In this document: piece by piece, positions 16,834 to 25,936 of the stretch
How the letters are laid out: each line of letters starts with the position of its first letter
Numbering within the stretch: position 1 is the first letter of the stretch
Origin: Nocardioides insulae DSM 17944
Lineage (GTDB): Bacteria; Actinomycetota; Actinomycetes; Propionibacteriales; Nocardioidaceae
Direction: 5' to 3'
NCBI RefSeq assembly: GCF_000422825.1
Contig: NZ_AUGU01000017.1
Location: 124,001 to 188,000 of the forward strand
DNA length: 64,000 bases
The notes under the pieces: model-generated
What the model saw: only the letters and a program-made list of their open reading frames with translations
Database searches by the model: none
What the model was told of the DNA's origin: nothing
Position numbers and translations under genes: made by a program

Positions 16834-17979
16834 GTGAATCTGAGCGTGCGACCCCTCCCCGCCGACGAGCACCTCGCCTTCATCGCCCGGCAGCGATCGG
16901 TGAGTTTCCTGCAGACCCCGGCGTGGGGACGGGTGAAGACCGAGTGGCGCAGCGAGTCGGTCGGCTGGTACGCCGACGAGGACCTGGTCGGCGCCACGCT
17001 GGTGCTGCATCGGCCGGTGCCCAGGCTGAAGCGCTACACGCTCGCCTATCTCCCCGAGGGGCCGGCGATCGACTGGTCCGGAGACCTGGCCGACTGGCTG
17101 AGCCCGTTGGCGGCGTACCTGCGGAAGAACGGTGCCTTCGGCATCCGGATGGGCCCCCCGGTCAGGACCGCCGGCTGGTCGGCCGCCCAGGTCAAGGCGG
17201 GGATCGCCGACGAGGCCGTCCACCGGCTCACCGAGCTGCCGCCCAGCGAGCGTGATCCCGCCGGCGCCCGGGTCGTGAGCCGGCTGCGGGCCCTGGGCTG
17301 GCGGCTGCAGAGCCCGGAGGACGGGTTCGGCGCGGGCCAGCCGCAGTACACCTACGAGGTCCCGCTGCGGCGTACCGAAGGCACCGCCCTCACCGAGGAC
17401 GAGGTGCTCAAGGGGATGAACCAGCTGTGGCGCCGCAACATCAAGAAGGCAGACAAGAGCGGCGTCGAGGTCACCGTCGCGGGTGAGCAGGAGTTCACCG
17501 AGGAGCTGCGAGCCTTCCACGACCTCTACGTCCACACCGCCGAGCGCGACCACTTCACCCCGCGACCGCTGCGCTACTTCGAGGTGATGGCGGAGGCGAT
17601 GCGCTCGGAGGGACCGGACCGCTTCCAGCTCTTCCTCGCCCGGCACGACGGTGACCTGGTCGCGGCCACGATCATGGTCCGCGTCGGAGCCCACGCGTGG
17701 TACTCCTACGGCGCCTCCTCCACCGAGAAGCGGGAGGTCCGCGGCTCCAACGCGCTCCAGTGGGCGATGATCCGCTCCGCCCTCGCCAGCGGCTGCGACG
17801 TCTACGACCTGCGAGGCATCACGCCCACCCTGTCCGCGGAGGACTCCCACGTCGGACTGATCCAGTTCAAGGTCGGCACCGGCGGCCGGGCGGTCGAGTA
17901 CGCCGGCGAGTGGGATCTCCCCCTGTTCCGGCCGCTGTATGCGGCCTTCGACCTGTACATGAAACGACGCGGGAAGTGA
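16834..17979 (+). CDS. femX: FemX-like peptidoglycan-bridge aminoacyltransferase
   Basis: A 381-aa FemABX family member with two GNAT-like folds, cytoplasmic, using aminoacyl-tRNA to extend the stem peptide of lipid II. Hallmarks: 'VSFLQTPAWGRVK' near the start, 'MNQLWRRNIKKADKSGVEV' and 'HDLYVHTAERDHFTPRPLRYFEV', 'YSYGASSTEKREVRGSNALQW' and 'YDLRGITPTLS'. In LL-DAP actinobacteria this family adds the bridging glycine; the amino acid here is inferred. GTG at 16834 gives the usual MNLSVRPL start. It is 10 bp upstream of the alanine-racemase-like gene and probably forms an operon with it. Confidence 0.92.
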   Translation: MNLSVRPLPADEHLAFIARQRSVSFLQTPAWGRVKTEWRSESVGWYADEDLVGATLVLHRPVPRLKRYTLAYLPEGPAIDWSGDLADWLSPLAAYLRKNGAFGIRMGPPVRTAGWSAAQVKAGIADEAVHRLTELPPSERDPAGARVVSRLRALGWRLQSPEDGFGAGQPQYTYEVPLRRTEGTALTEDEVLKGMNQLWRRNIKKADKSGVEVTVAGEQEFTEELRAFHDLYVHTAERDHFTPRPLRYFEVMAEAMRSEGPDRFQLFLARHDGDLVAATIMVRVGAHAWYSYGASSTEKREVRGSNALQWAMIRSALASGCDVYDLRGITPTLSAEDSHVGLIQFKVGTGGRAVEYAGEWDLPLFRPLYAAFDLYMKRRGK

Positions 17980-17989
17980 CCGACGCACC

Positions 17990-19042
17990 ATGACCCTGAC
18001 CCTCACCGTCGACGGCGAGCGCTGGCGCTCCCACCTCCGCTCGTTCGCCGAGCAGACCCCCGGCCTGGTCCCCGTCGCCAAGGGCAACGGCTACGGCCTC
18101 ACCCTCGGCCGGCTCGCCCGTCGGACCGGCTGGCTCGACGACACCGTGGGCGGCTTCGACACCCTCGCCGTCGGCACCTACGACGAACTCCCCCATGTCG
18201 CCACCCGCTATCCCGGCTCGCTGGTGGTGCTCACGCCCTGGCGCCCCTGGGCACCCGCCCTGGAACCGGACCTGGCCGACCGGGTCATCCACACCGTCTC
18301 CCGGCCCGAGGACCTTCCCGCCCTGCTGGCCCGCCAGCCACGCGCCCGGGTCCTGCTCGAACGGATGACCAGCATGCGCCGGCACGGCATGAGCGCCACC
18401 GACCTCTGGGAGACCGCGGCCGCCGCCCGGCGTACCGGCGCGGTCGTGGAGGGCGTCTCGATCCACCTCCCCCTCGAGGGGGGCAACCTCCCCGAGGCCC
18501 GTGCGCTGATGGACGACGTCGTCGGCGCCGAGGTGGGCACGGCCTGGGTCAGCCACCTGACCGCCGCCGAACGCGCCGAACTCTCCCGCTCCTACGCCGA
18601 CCTGCGGCTCCGCCCCCGGATCGGCACCGCCCTGTGGCTCGGCGACCGGGGCGCGCTCCGGGTGACCGCGACCGTGCAGGACGTGCACCGGATCGCGCGC
18701 GGGGAACCCTTCGGCTACCGCGGACGCACCGCCCCGAAGGACGGCCACCTGGTGGTCGCCAGCGGAGGCACCGCGCACGGCATCGGCCTGTCCGCCCCGG
18801 CGAGCGTCTCCGGCCTCCGTCAGCGGGCTGGCACTCTCGCCAAGGGCGGCCTGGCCAGCCTCGGGCTCACCCGCTCGCCGTACAGCTTCGACGGGCGGCA
18901 TCTCTGGTTCGCCGAACCCCCGCACATGCAGGCCTCGATGCTCTACCTCTCCGGCAACGGACCCGTGCCGAACGTCGGCGACGAGCTCGACGTCCGCGTC
19001 CGCTTCACCGCCACCTCACCGGACCGCATCGTCCTCACCTGA
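17990..19042 (+). CDS. Alanine-racemase N-domain-like PLP protein
   Basis: A 350-aa protein with the TIM-barrel N-domain of fold-type III PLP enzymes. Lys31 in VPVAKGNGYGL corresponds to the Schiff-base lysine of alanine racemase (family pattern VKADAYGHG). 'LERMTSMRRHGMSATDLWE', 'GVSIHLPLEG' and 'RIGTALWLGD' follow the barrel layout, and a beta C-domain-like end ('GNGPVPNVGDELDVRVRF') resembles that of Alr. It is a divergent subgroup commonly paired with FemX in actinobacteria, possibly handling amino acids for the bridge. Whether it racemises alanine is uncertain. Confidence 0.82.
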   Translation: MTLTLTVDGERWRSHLRSFAEQTPGLVPVAKGNGYGLTLGRLARRTGWLDDTVGGFDTLAVGTYDELPHVATRYPGSLVVLTPWRPWAPALEPDLADRVIHTVSRPEDLPALLARQPRARVLLERMTSMRRHGMSATDLWETAAAARRTGAVVEGVSIHLPLEGGNLPEARALMDDVVGAEVGTAWVSHLTAAERAELSRSYADLRLRPRIGTALWLGDRGALRVTATVQDVHRIARGEPFGYRGRTAPKDGHLVVASGGTAHGIGLSAPASVSGLRQRAGTLAKGGLASLGLTRSPYSFDGRHLWFAEPPHMQASMLYLSGNGPVPNVGDELDVRVRFTATSPDRIVLT

Positions 19043-19064
19043 CCCCGCTCTCCCCGAACCACCC

Positions 19065-19211
19065 GTCGAGTCGGCCCTCCCGGACCGTCGAGTCGGGCCT
19101 CCCGGACCGTCGAGTCGGGCCTCCCGGACCGTCGAGTCGGGCCTCCCGGACCGTCGAGTCGGCCCTCCCGGACAGTCGAGTCGGGGCTCCCGGACCGTCG
19201 AGTCGGGCCTC
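19065..19211. repeat. Seven-copy 22-bp tandem repeat
   Basis: GTCGAGTCGG begins at 19065, 19087, 19109, 19131, 19153, 19175 and 19197, exactly 22 bp apart; the unit is GTCGAGTCGGGCCTCCCGGACC with a few substitutions. The array fills the gap between two convergent genes and touches the stop codon of the downstream one at 19212. The unit is not a multiple of three, so it is not protein-driven. Confidence 0.9.
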
Positions 19212-20636
19212 TCAACGGGTCCGGAGAGCGGGTTCGGGTTCGAGGGGTGGTGTGACCAGGGCTCGGGTGGGGTCGTGGTGCGGGAACAGGACGTCGCGGA
19301 CGACGAGGGCGATGAGGTAGAGCTCGCCGGCCAGGCGGATCAGGATGGCGTACCAGTAGAACGGTTGGTCATCGCCGGCACCGGCGGTGAGGAAACCGCC
19401 GAGGTACCACCACACCGCCGCGAGGTAGACCAGTTCGGCGCCCTGCCAGATCAGCTGGTCGCGCCAGCGTGGCCGGGCGAGGACGGCGAGGGGGAGCAGC
19501 CAGAGCACATACTGCGGCGAGTACACCTTGTTGACCAGCAGGAACCCGGCGACGATCAGGAATCCCAGCTGGGCCAGCCGTGGAGTCTCGGGCGCGCGGA
19601 GACCCACCGCGGCCACGCCGAGGCACCAGCAGACGAAGAAGAGCCAGGACACCTGGTTGACGGTGTGGGCGCTGATGGTGAGATCGCCGGCCTGGGCGAG
19701 GACCAGCCAGATCGAGCCGAGGTCGGGTCCGCGGTCGGAGTTGAAGGTCCAGAAGACCTGCCATTCCTCCCAACCGGTCAGCATCGCGGGCAGATCGACG
19801 ACCAGCCAGGCCAGGGCCGCGGCGACAGCGCTCAGCGCCAGATCCCTCCAGCGACGTTCGCGCATACAGATCACCAGGATCCCGCCGAGCAGGAACAGCG
19901 GGTAGAGCTTGGTGGCCACCCCCAACCCGATCAGGATGCCGGTGAGCAGCGGTCTGTCGCGCGCCCAGGCCCACAGTGCGCCCGCGACCAGCACGACGGC
20001 GAGGATGTCCCAGTTGACCATCGCGGTCATCGCCAGCGCCGGGGAGAGCGCGAACGCCGCAGCGTCCCAGGGCCGGCGCGGATCGACCCGGGCGAGGAGC
20101 CAGACCGAGAGCAGCGCCAGCGCGGCGAACCCGAGCACATTGACGACGACGAAGACGAGGACCTCGTCCCGGACGCCGTCGGCGCTCCACAGCTGATCGG
20201 GTGGGAGGCCGGACCGGGTCTCGGTATCGGCCCCGCTGATCAGGTGGGTGATCGCCGCGGTGCCCCATGCCCAGTAGGAGATGCCGACCGGGTACTCCAT
20301 CACCTGATACCGCTCGGCCGTCTCCGGGCTGTACGGCCAGGCCCCCTCGGCGAGGCCCCGCCCGACGTAGAGGTAGGGCAGGTCCGAGTAGCACATCTGG
20401 GCGTAACGGACCTTCTCGTCGGTCCAGTTGGTGGCGTAGCACCCGGACTTCTGCACCATCCCGAGCGCGAAGACCACCGCGGTCATCGCGAGCAGCACGC
20501 GTACCGGCGTCCACCACGGATGCCGCCCGGCGTGGGTGCCGAACTGCCCGCCGACCGCCGGGCTCAGCGCCGCGACCACCGGATCCTCGCGCGAGGGCGC
20601 GACGATCTGCTCCGGCTCGACAGGTCCTCGGGTCAC
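19212..20636 (-). CDS. GT87-like integral membrane glycosyltransferase
   Basis: A 474-aa polytopic protein with ~12 membrane segments. 'YLYVGRGLAEGAWPYS', 'QVMEYPVGISYWAW', 'TAMVNWDILAVVLV', 'GLGVATKLYPLFLLGGILV' and 'KVYSPQYVLWLLPLAVL' are the hallmarks of the GT87/DUF2029 family of polyprenyl-phospho-mannose-dependent transferases that work on the outer membrane face. Substrate is unknown; it could mannosylate a lipoglycan or glycoprotein. GTG start, ~60 bp downstream of the PBP gene, so the pair is likely one transcript (PBP first). This PBP-GT87 order also recurs near rpsF in Streptomyces. Confidence 0.85.
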   Translation of the reverse strand: MTRGPVEPEQIVAPSREDPVVAALSPAVGGQFGTHAGRHPWWTPVRVLLAMTAVVFALGMVQKSGCYATNWTDEKVRYAQMCYSDLPYLYVGRGLAEGAWPYSPETAERYQVMEYPVGISYWAWGTAAITHLISGADTETRSGLPPDQLWSADGVRDEVLVFVVVNVLGFAALALLSVWLLARVDPRRPWDAAAFALSPALAMTAMVNWDILAVVLVAGALWAWARDRPLLTGILIGLGVATKLYPLFLLGGILVICMRERRWRDLALSAVAAALAWLVVDLPAMLTGWEEWQVFWTFNSDRGPDLGSIWLVLAQAGDLTISAHTVNQVSWLFFVCWCLGVAAVGLRAPETPRLAQLGFLIVAGFLLVNKVYSPQYVLWLLPLAVLARPRWRDQLIWQGAELVYLAAVWWYLGGFLTAGAGDDQPFYWYAILIRLAGELYLIALVVRDVLFPHHDPTRALVTPPLEPEPALRTR

Positions 20637-20699
20637 CCCTGGATCATCCCCCGCGGCACCAGGGCGAGTGGCCTGCCGCGCGGGGCGTCGGGCGACCTC

Positions 20700-23006
20700 C
20701 TACTGGTCGTTGCCGTTGCCGTTGTTGCCGTCCGGCCAGGCCGGAACGCTCGGCGTGGTCGGGGTCGGAGTCGGGGTCGGAGTCGGCGTCGGAGTCGGGG
20801 TGGGAGTCGGCGTCGGAGTCGGGGTGGGAGTCGGAGTGGGCTCCGGCGCCGTGGGCGTCGGGTCCGGGGTGGGAGTCGGGGACGGCTTGTCCTGCTTGGA
20901 CTGCTTCGGCTCCTCGACCTTCGGCTCCTTCTTCTTCTCCGGCTCCGGCTTCGGCGTGTACGTCGGGAGCGGGGCGTGCCCGTCGGAGGGCGGCTCGCCG
21001 TCCATCCAGGCAGGCTCGGGGAAGTCCTCGACCTCGACACCGTCCATCGCCCGGCCCATCACCGCGGCCCAGGTGGACCCGGGGTACCCCGAGCCGTAGT
21101 ACGACGGCAGCCAGCCGTCCAGCGCCTCCGAACCCTTGCCGCGCACGTACATGACCGTGGTGGCCAACTGCGGGGTGTACCCGGCGAACCAGGCCGAGGA
21201 GACATCGCCGTTGTCGTTGGTCGCGGTCCCGGTCTTGGCGGCGACCGGTCGCCCGATCTCGGTGGCCGGGCTGCCGGTGCCCTCGGTGGCGGTCTGCTGC
21301 AGCGCGTAGGAGACGTCCGCCGCGACGTCGGTGCTCTCCTCGCCGAAGGCGGGGGTGGTGGTGTCCTTGTGGGCGTACTTCACCTCGCCGTCGGCACCGG
21401 TGACCTTCTCGATCACGTGCACGTCGGCGCGCTCGCCGTCGTTGGCGATGGTGGCGTAGGCGTTGGCCAGGTTGATCGGGCTGATCACGGCGTTGCCGAG
21501 GGTCAGCAGGAAGTTGTCGGGGTTGAAGTCGGCGTTGGAGGTCGCCGGGATGCCGCCGTACCGCTTGTTCTCCTTGGCGCCGGGGATCCCCGCGGCCCGG
21601 GCGGCGTCGTAGATCGCCTGCGGGCCGTCGTCCATCGCGTCGGTCATGTCGACGAACGCGGTGTTGATGGAGTTCTCCATCGAGGTGATCGGGGTGACCT
21701 GGGAGCCGTAGTCGGACCCGAGCCCCTCGCCCTGGTTCTCGACGGTGACCCCGCCGATCTCGAAGGGCGAGTTGCCCTCGAAGGTGTCCTTGAGGGAGAA
21801 GCCCTGCTCCAGGGCCGCGGCCAGGGTGAACGGCTTCATCGTCGAACCGACCATGCCGCCGGCCACGGCCCAGTTGATCTGGGAGTCGACGTAGTCCTGG
21901 CCGGCGTAGAAACCGCGCAGGGCGCCGGTGCCGGGCTCGACGCTGGCCACGCCGATGTGCAGGTTCTTGTCGCCGAAGCCCTCGGGGCGCTCCTCGAGCA
22001 CACCCTCCTCGGCCGCCTTCATCACCGACTTGTCGAAGGTGGTGGTGACCCGCAGGCCCCCGCCTTGGATCTCCTCCTCGGAGAAGCCCAGGTCCTTCAG
22101 CTCGTCCTCGACCATGGCCAGCATGTGACCGGTCTGACCACCGAGGGAGTTCTCCGTCTTCTCCGCGGGGAACACGGGCAGCTTCTTGGACGCCTTGGCC
22201 GCCTTCTCCTCGCTCACGTAGCCGAGGTCGGCCATGCCGTCCAGGGTGTACTGGTAGCGCCCCTTGAGCGCCTTCCGGTTGTCCTTGCCGTTGCCCGGGT
22301 CGAACCTGGTCGGGTTGTTGATCACCGAGGCCAGCGCTGCGCTCTCGCGCAGGTCGAGGTCGGCGGCGTCCTTGCCGAAGTAGGCCTGCGAGGCCGCCTG
22401 GACGCCGTACGCGCCCCGCCCGAAGTAGATCGTGTTGAGGTACCCCTCCAGGATCTCGTCCTTGCTCTTGCTGCTCTGCAGTTTGAGCGAGAGCAGGGCC
22501 TCCTTGGCCTTGCGCTTGTAGCTCTGCTCCTGGGTGAGGTAGAAGATCTTGACGTACTGCTGGGTGATGGTCGAGGCGCCCTGGGTCGAGTTGCCGCTGG
22601 CGTTGGAGAACGCCGCCCGCGCGATCCCCTTGGGGTCGATTCCCTTGTTGGTCCAGAAGGTGCGGTCCTCGGCCGAGACCACCGCATCGGTCAGGGTGTC
22701 GGGCATCTCGGAGAGCGGGATCGACTCCCGGTTCTGCTCCGCGAAGTGACCGACCTCCTCCTTGCCGTTGTCGTAGTAGACGAACGTGGTCTGGGTCTCG
22801 AAGTCCTTGTTGGGGTCAGGGATCTCGGTCCGCTGGTAGGCGACCGCCACCAGCGCGACCCCGACGAGTGCCAGCACGAGGCCGACCAGGGTGCCCCATT
22901 TGAACAGACCACGCACCCGGCGGCCGAAGGTCTTCGGCGCCTTCTGGGCAGGCTGCTTCCTCGGGTTGCTCGCCCGGCGTTTGCCTCTGCTCGACGTACC
23001 ACTCAC
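20700..23006 (-). CDS. Class A penicillin-binding protein (bifunctional)
   Basis: A 768-aa PonA-type enzyme: cytoplasmic basic tail, one membrane helix ('GTLVGLVLALVGVALVAVAY'), a GT51 glycosyltransferase domain (SAEDRTFWTNKGID, 'GASTITQQYVK', 'EGYLNTIYFGRGAYGVQAAS') and a transpeptidase domain with SxxK in GSTMKP, SxN at SIN and AKTGTA. It polymerises glycan strands and cross-links stems. After ~690 residues comes a charged stretch then a Pro-Thr repeat tail (about 50 residues) ending GNGNDQ. I chose GTG at 23006 because GGAG lies 8 nt upstream; a TTG at 23054 would add 16 residues. Confidence 0.95.
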   Translation of the reverse strand: MSGTSSRGKRRASNPRKQPAQKAPKTFGRRVRGLFKWGTLVGLVLALVGVALVAVAYQRTEIPDPNKDFETQTTFVYYDNGKEEVGHFAEQNRESIPLSEMPDTLTDAVVSAEDRTFWTNKGIDPKGIARAAFSNASGNSTQGASTITQQYVKIFYLTQEQSYKRKAKEALLSLKLQSSKSKDEILEGYLNTIYFGRGAYGVQAASQAYFGKDAADLDLRESAALASVINNPTRFDPGNGKDNRKALKGRYQYTLDGMADLGYVSEEKAAKASKKLPVFPAEKTENSLGGQTGHMLAMVEDELKDLGFSEEEIQGGGLRVTTTFDKSVMKAAEEGVLEERPEGFGDKNLHIGVASVEPGTGALRGFYAGQDYVDSQINWAVAGGMVGSTMKPFTLAAALEQGFSLKDTFEGNSPFEIGGVTVENQGEGLGSDYGSQVTPITSMENSINTAFVDMTDAMDDGPQAIYDAARAAGIPGAKENKRYGGIPATSNADFNPDNFLLTLGNAVISPINLANAYATIANDGERADVHVIEKVTGADGEVKYAHKDTTTPAFGEESTDVAADVSYALQQTATEGTGSPATEIGRPVAAKTGTATNDNGDVSSAWFAGYTPQLATTVMYVRGKGSEALDGWLPSYYGSGYPGSTWAAVMGRAMDGVEVEDFPEPAWMDGEPPSDGHAPLPTYTPKPEPEKKKEPKVEEPKQSKQDKPSPTPTPDPTPTAPEPTPTPTPTPTPTPTPTPTPTPTPTPTPTTPSVPAWPDGNNGNGNDQ
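20755..20880 (-). repeat. Low-complexity Pro-Thr coding repeat in the PBP tail
   Basis: Short 6- and 12-bp units (GTCGGAGTCGGG-like) encode a long run of Pro-Thr in the extracytoplasmic C-terminal tail of the PBP. Units are multiples of three, so length can vary in frame; such tails are usually wall-spanning. Confidence 0.8.
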
Positions 23007-23198
23007 GTATCGGACTCCGTCACTCGGGGGAAGGCCGCCCACGAGAGTACGCAACCCGAGGGGGTGTCACCGATTCCTCGGCGACCCCCGCCCTGCCGCG
23101 TTCCGGGTGTTCCTGAGGGTGGTCACAAGGGGCGCTGAGAGACGTCTGAGGGGCGATTGGGCCAGGACCGATCCATCCACGATTCGCAACGCCCGGAT

Positions 23199-23213
23199 AT
23201 ATCGCTACGATAT
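23199..23213. promoter_or_regulatory. Inverted repeat, candidate PadR operator
   Basis: ATATCGCTACGATAT is a perfect 6-3-6 palindrome ending 5 bp before the PadR start codon, overlapping where transcription or translation would begin. PadR repressors usually bind such AT-rich dyads and autoregulate; binding is inferred. Confidence 0.65.
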
Positions 23214-23218
23214 GTCTC

Positions 23219-23833
23219 ATGGCACGACGCGGGGAGACCATCGAGCTGGCGGTCCTGGGGCTGCTGCACGAGGGGCCCATGCACGGCTACGAGCTGCGCA
23301 AGCGGCTCAACCTCATGCTCGGCTGGGGGCGGGTGCTTTCCTACGGCTCGCTCTACCCCACGCTGAAGAAGATGCTGCGCACCCACCTCATCGAGGAGTC
23401 GACCGCCCCGGTCGCCTCGGTGAGCAAACGGCACCGCATCGTCTATCAGCTGACCGACGTCGGTGATCTCGAGTTCGAACGCCTGATGACCGAAGTGGGT
23501 CCGACCGCCTGGGAGGACGACAACTTCGGCATCCGATTCGCCTTCTTCGGTCGCACCGACATGGAGATCCGGCTCCGGGTGCTCGAAGGGCGGCGCAGCC
23601 GGCTGCAGGAGCGGCTCGCCCGCGTGCAGCAGCAGCTCGAGATGACCCAGGCCGAGGTCGACCAGTACGCCGCCGAGCTCCAGCGCCACGGCGTGGAGTC
23701 GGTGGAGCGGGAGGTCCGATGGCTCTCCGAGCTCATCGACGCCGAGCGGGACCGCGCTCACACCCAGGGAGCCGTGAGTCCGCGACTTCATACAGATCAG
23801 TCATCACCAGTGACCCGAGGAGAGGAGCCCTGA
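23219..23833 (+). CDS. PadR family transcriptional regulator
   Basis: A 204-aa PadR: the winged-helix N-domain '[24 protein letters not shown]', '[18 protein letters not shown]' and '[20 protein letters not shown]' is classic, followed by a coiled-coil dimerisation region (~120-185, '[20 protein letters not shown]'). Its stop overlaps the start of the inositol-phosphate synthase gene (TGATG), so they are co-expressed, and a dyad sits just before the start. The same pair occurs in mycobacteria. It likely controls inositol synthesis; the signal is unknown. Confidence 0.93.
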   Translation: MARRGETIELAVLGLLHEGPMHGYELRKRLNLMLGWGRVLSYGSLYPTLKKMLRTHLIEESTAPVASVSKRHRIVYQLTDVGDLEFERLMTEVGPTAWEDDNFGIRFAFFGRTDMEIRLRVLEGRRSRLQERLARVQQQLEMTQAEVDQYAAELQRHGVESVEREVRWLSELIDAERDRAHTQGAVSPRLHTDQSSPVTRGEEP

Positions 23834-24915
23834 TGGGTTCGGTTCGCGTAGCGATTGCGGGAGTCGGCAACTGCGCCAGCTCCCTTGTTCAGGGCGTCGA
23901 GTACTACCGGGACGCTGACCCGGCCACCACGGTGCCCGGTCTGATGCACGTCACCTTCGGTGACTACCACGTCGGCGACGTCGAGTTCGTCGCCGCCTTC
24001 GACGTCGACGACCAGAAGGTCGGCAAGGACCTCTCCGAGGCCATCAACGCCTCGGAGAACAACACCATCAAGATCGCCGACGTGCCCACGCTCGGCGTCG
24101 AGGTGCAGCGTGGCCCCACCCACGACGGGCTGGGCCGCTACTACCGCGAGACGATCAACGAGTCCGCCGCCGACCCGGTCGACGTCGTCTCGGTGCTCAA
24201 GGAGCGCCAGGTCGACGTCCTGGTCTCCTACCTCCCGGTGGGCTCGGAGGAGGCCGACAAGTTCTACGCCCAGTGCGCGATCGACGCGGGCGTCGCCTTC
24301 GTCAACGCGCTTCCGGTCTTCATCGCCTCCGACCCCGAGTGGGCCAAGAAGTTCGAGGACGCCGGCGTCCCGATCATCGGCGACGACATCAAGAGCCAGG
24401 TCGGTGCCACCATCACCCACCGCGTGATGGCGAAGCTCTTCGAGGACCGCGGCGTGGCCCTCGACCGCACCTACCAGCTCAACGTCGGCGGCAACATGGA
24501 CTTCAAGAACATGCTGGAGCGCGACCGGCTCGAGTCCAAGAAGGTCTCCAAGACCCAGGCTGTCACCTCCAACCTGCGCGGTGAGCTGGCCGACAAGATC
24601 GACGACAAGAACGTCCACATCGGCCCCTCGGACTACGTCCAGTGGCTCGACGACCGCAAGTGGGCCTACGTGCGCCTGGAGGGTCGCGCGTTCGGCGACG
24701 TGCCCCTCAATCTCGAATACAAGCTCGAGGTCTGGGACTCCCCCAACAGCGCCGGCATCATCATCGACGCCGTCCGCGCCGCCAAGATCGCCAAGGACCG
24801 CGGCATCAGCGGCCCGATCATCCCCGCCTCGGCCTACCTCATGAAGTCCCCGCCGGTGCAGATCGAGGACACCGAGGGCCGTCGGCTCCTGGAGCAGTTC
24901 ATCGCCGGAGAGTGA
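23833..24915 (+). CDS. ino1: Inositol-3-phosphate synthase
   Basis: A 360-aa NAD-dependent enzyme converting glucose-6-phosphate to inositol phosphate, the first step to mycothiol and phosphatidylinositol lipids. Rossmann loop '[19 protein letters not shown]', '[20 protein letters not shown]', '[16 protein letters not shown]', '[18 protein letters not shown]' and '[12 protein letters not shown]' are family motifs. Length matches the short actinobacterial form. I start at ATG 23833 ([17 protein letters not shown] upstream) rather than earlier in-frame codons that fall inside the padR gene. Confidence 0.97.
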   Translation: MGSVRVAIAGVGNCASSLVQGVEYYRDADPATTVPGLMHVTFGDYHVGDVEFVAAFDVDDQKVGKDLSEAINASENNTIKIADVPTLGVEVQRGPTHDGLGRYYRETINESAADPVDVVSVLKERQVDVLVSYLPVGSEEADKFYAQCAIDAGVAFVNALPVFIASDPEWAKKFEDAGVPIIGDDIKSQVGATITHRVMAKLFEDRGVALDRTYQLNVGGNMDFKNMLERDRLESKKVSKTQAVTSNLRGELADKIDDKNVHIGPSDYVQWLDDRKWAYVRLEGRAFGDVPLNLEYKLEVWDSPNSAGIIIDAVRAAKIAKDRGISGPIIPASAYLMKSPPVQIEDTEGRRLLEQFIAGE

Positions 24916-24956
24916 CCCCCGGGTCCTCGACCCGACCGCAGCACCGACCACACCTG

Positions 24957-24985
24957 GGGCCGGCCTCCCTGACGGGGGCCGGCCC
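24957..24985 (+). terminator. Terminator-like hairpin after ino1
   Basis: GGGCCGGCC (24957-24965) pairs with GGCCGGCCC (24977-24985) across an 11-nt loop, about 40 bp past the ino1 stop. No T-run. Confidence 0.55.
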
Positions 24986-25044
24986 TCGGCGTCCCCACCC
25001 CACGTCACCTTCCTCGGCCGCGCGGGTGTGGTTGGCTGCTGGTC

Positions 25045-25404
25045 GTGGACGTGAGCATCGACCCCGAGGACGGCGCGCCGCCGTATGAGCAGATCCGTCG
25101 CCAGATCGAGGCCCGGATCACCTCGGGCGACCTTCCCGTCGGGGAGCGACTCCCGCCGGTACGCCGGCTCGCCGACACTCTCGCCGTGGCCAACGGCACC
25201 GTGGCTCGCGCCTACCGCGAACTGGAGCAGGCCGGGCTGATCGAGACCCGCGGCCGCGCCGGCACCCTCGTGGCCGGCCCTCTCCAGCGACGGGCCGGAC
25301 AACTGCTCGCCGAGGCTGCGGCGTACGTCGAGCGGGCCCGGCTCCTCGGCGCCTCCGACAGCGAGATCGTCGCGAACGTGGGGACGGTGCTCGACGCCGA
25401 GTAG
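25045..25404 (+). CDS. GntR family (YtrA-type) regulator
   Basis: A 119-aa protein with the GntR winged helix only: 'YEQIRRQIEARITSGDLPVGERLPPVRRLADTL' and 'ANGTVARAYRELEQAGLIETRGRAGTLV', followed by a short dimerisation tail ('AAYVERARLLGASDSEIVANV'). The compact form is the YtrA subfamily, often regulators of ABC transporters, but none is adjacent. GTG start at 25045. Target unknown. Confidence 0.9.
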   Translation: MDVSIDPEDGAPPYEQIRRQIEARITSGDLPVGERLPPVRRLADTLAVANGTVARAYRELEQAGLIETRGRAGTLVAGPLQRRAGQLLAEAAAYVERARLLGASDSEIVANVGTVLDAE

Positions 25405-25438
25405 CACCGAGCCGCGAGACTCGCCGGACCCAGCGGGG

Positions 25439-25936
25439 TCAGGCCGCGCGGTTGCCGGACACGCCGCCCTCCGCCTCGACCTTGAGCCGGCCGAGGGTTT
25501 CCCGCATGCCCGCGAGCATCTCGGCGGAGAAGGGTTCCTGACCGCCCAGAGCGATCCTGACCAGGGTGCGGGAGACCAGCGAGGTGCCCTCAGGGGTCTC
25601 CCGCCGCTGGGTGACCCGGGTGCCGGTCTCGGTGGGGGTCAGCTCGAAGGACCAGATCGAGTGGTTCTCGGCGATCCGGAAGGCGAAGTCGCGGTGAGGG
25701 GTGAAGCGCACCACCCGGGCGTTGGTCGGCCAGTGCTTCCAGCCCTGGCGATTGAGGTTGAGGAACCGGGTGCCGCGCCGCAGCGGGCCGCCGAACACCA
25801 CCGTCCTCACGACCTGGGGGCTCCACGACGACATCCTGGTGACGTCGGTGATCATCGCCCACACTGCGTCCTGGGGAGCCTCGATCTCGATGCTCGCCTC
25901 GAGCAGGGAGCCGGTCGCGTCGTTCTTCTCGCTCAT
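25439..25936 (-). CDS. SRPBCC (START/polyketide-cyclase-like) protein
   Basis: A 165-aa protein of the helix-grip fold: 'SLLEASIEIEAPQDAVWAMI' start, 'VTRMSSWSPQVVRTV', 'TGTRVTQRRETPEG' and a long C-terminal helix ('GMRETLGRLKVEAEGG'). Such proteins bind hydrophobic ligands in a central cavity; ligand and role cannot be told. It is convergent with the GntR gene across 34 bp. Confidence 0.8.
   Translation of the reverse strand: MSEKNDATGSLLEASIEIEAPQDAVWAMITDVTRMSSWSPQVVRTVVFGGPLRRGTRFLNLNRQGWKHWPTNARVVRFTPHRDFAFRIAENHSIWSFELTPTETGTRVTQRRETPEGTSLVSRTLVRIALGGQEPFSAEMLAGMRETLGRLKVEAEGGVSGNRAA

Noticed and set aside
19065..19211. 22-bp array as a CRISPR
   Set aside because: Units are directly adjacent with no spacers between, and there are no cas genes.
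19275..23138. Very long + strand open frame (1287 codons) opposite the GT87 and PBP genes
   Set aside because: It is a shadow frame created by high-GC codon bias; its protein is Arg/Gly/Val-rich, low complexity, and both minus-strand genes have clear family motifs.
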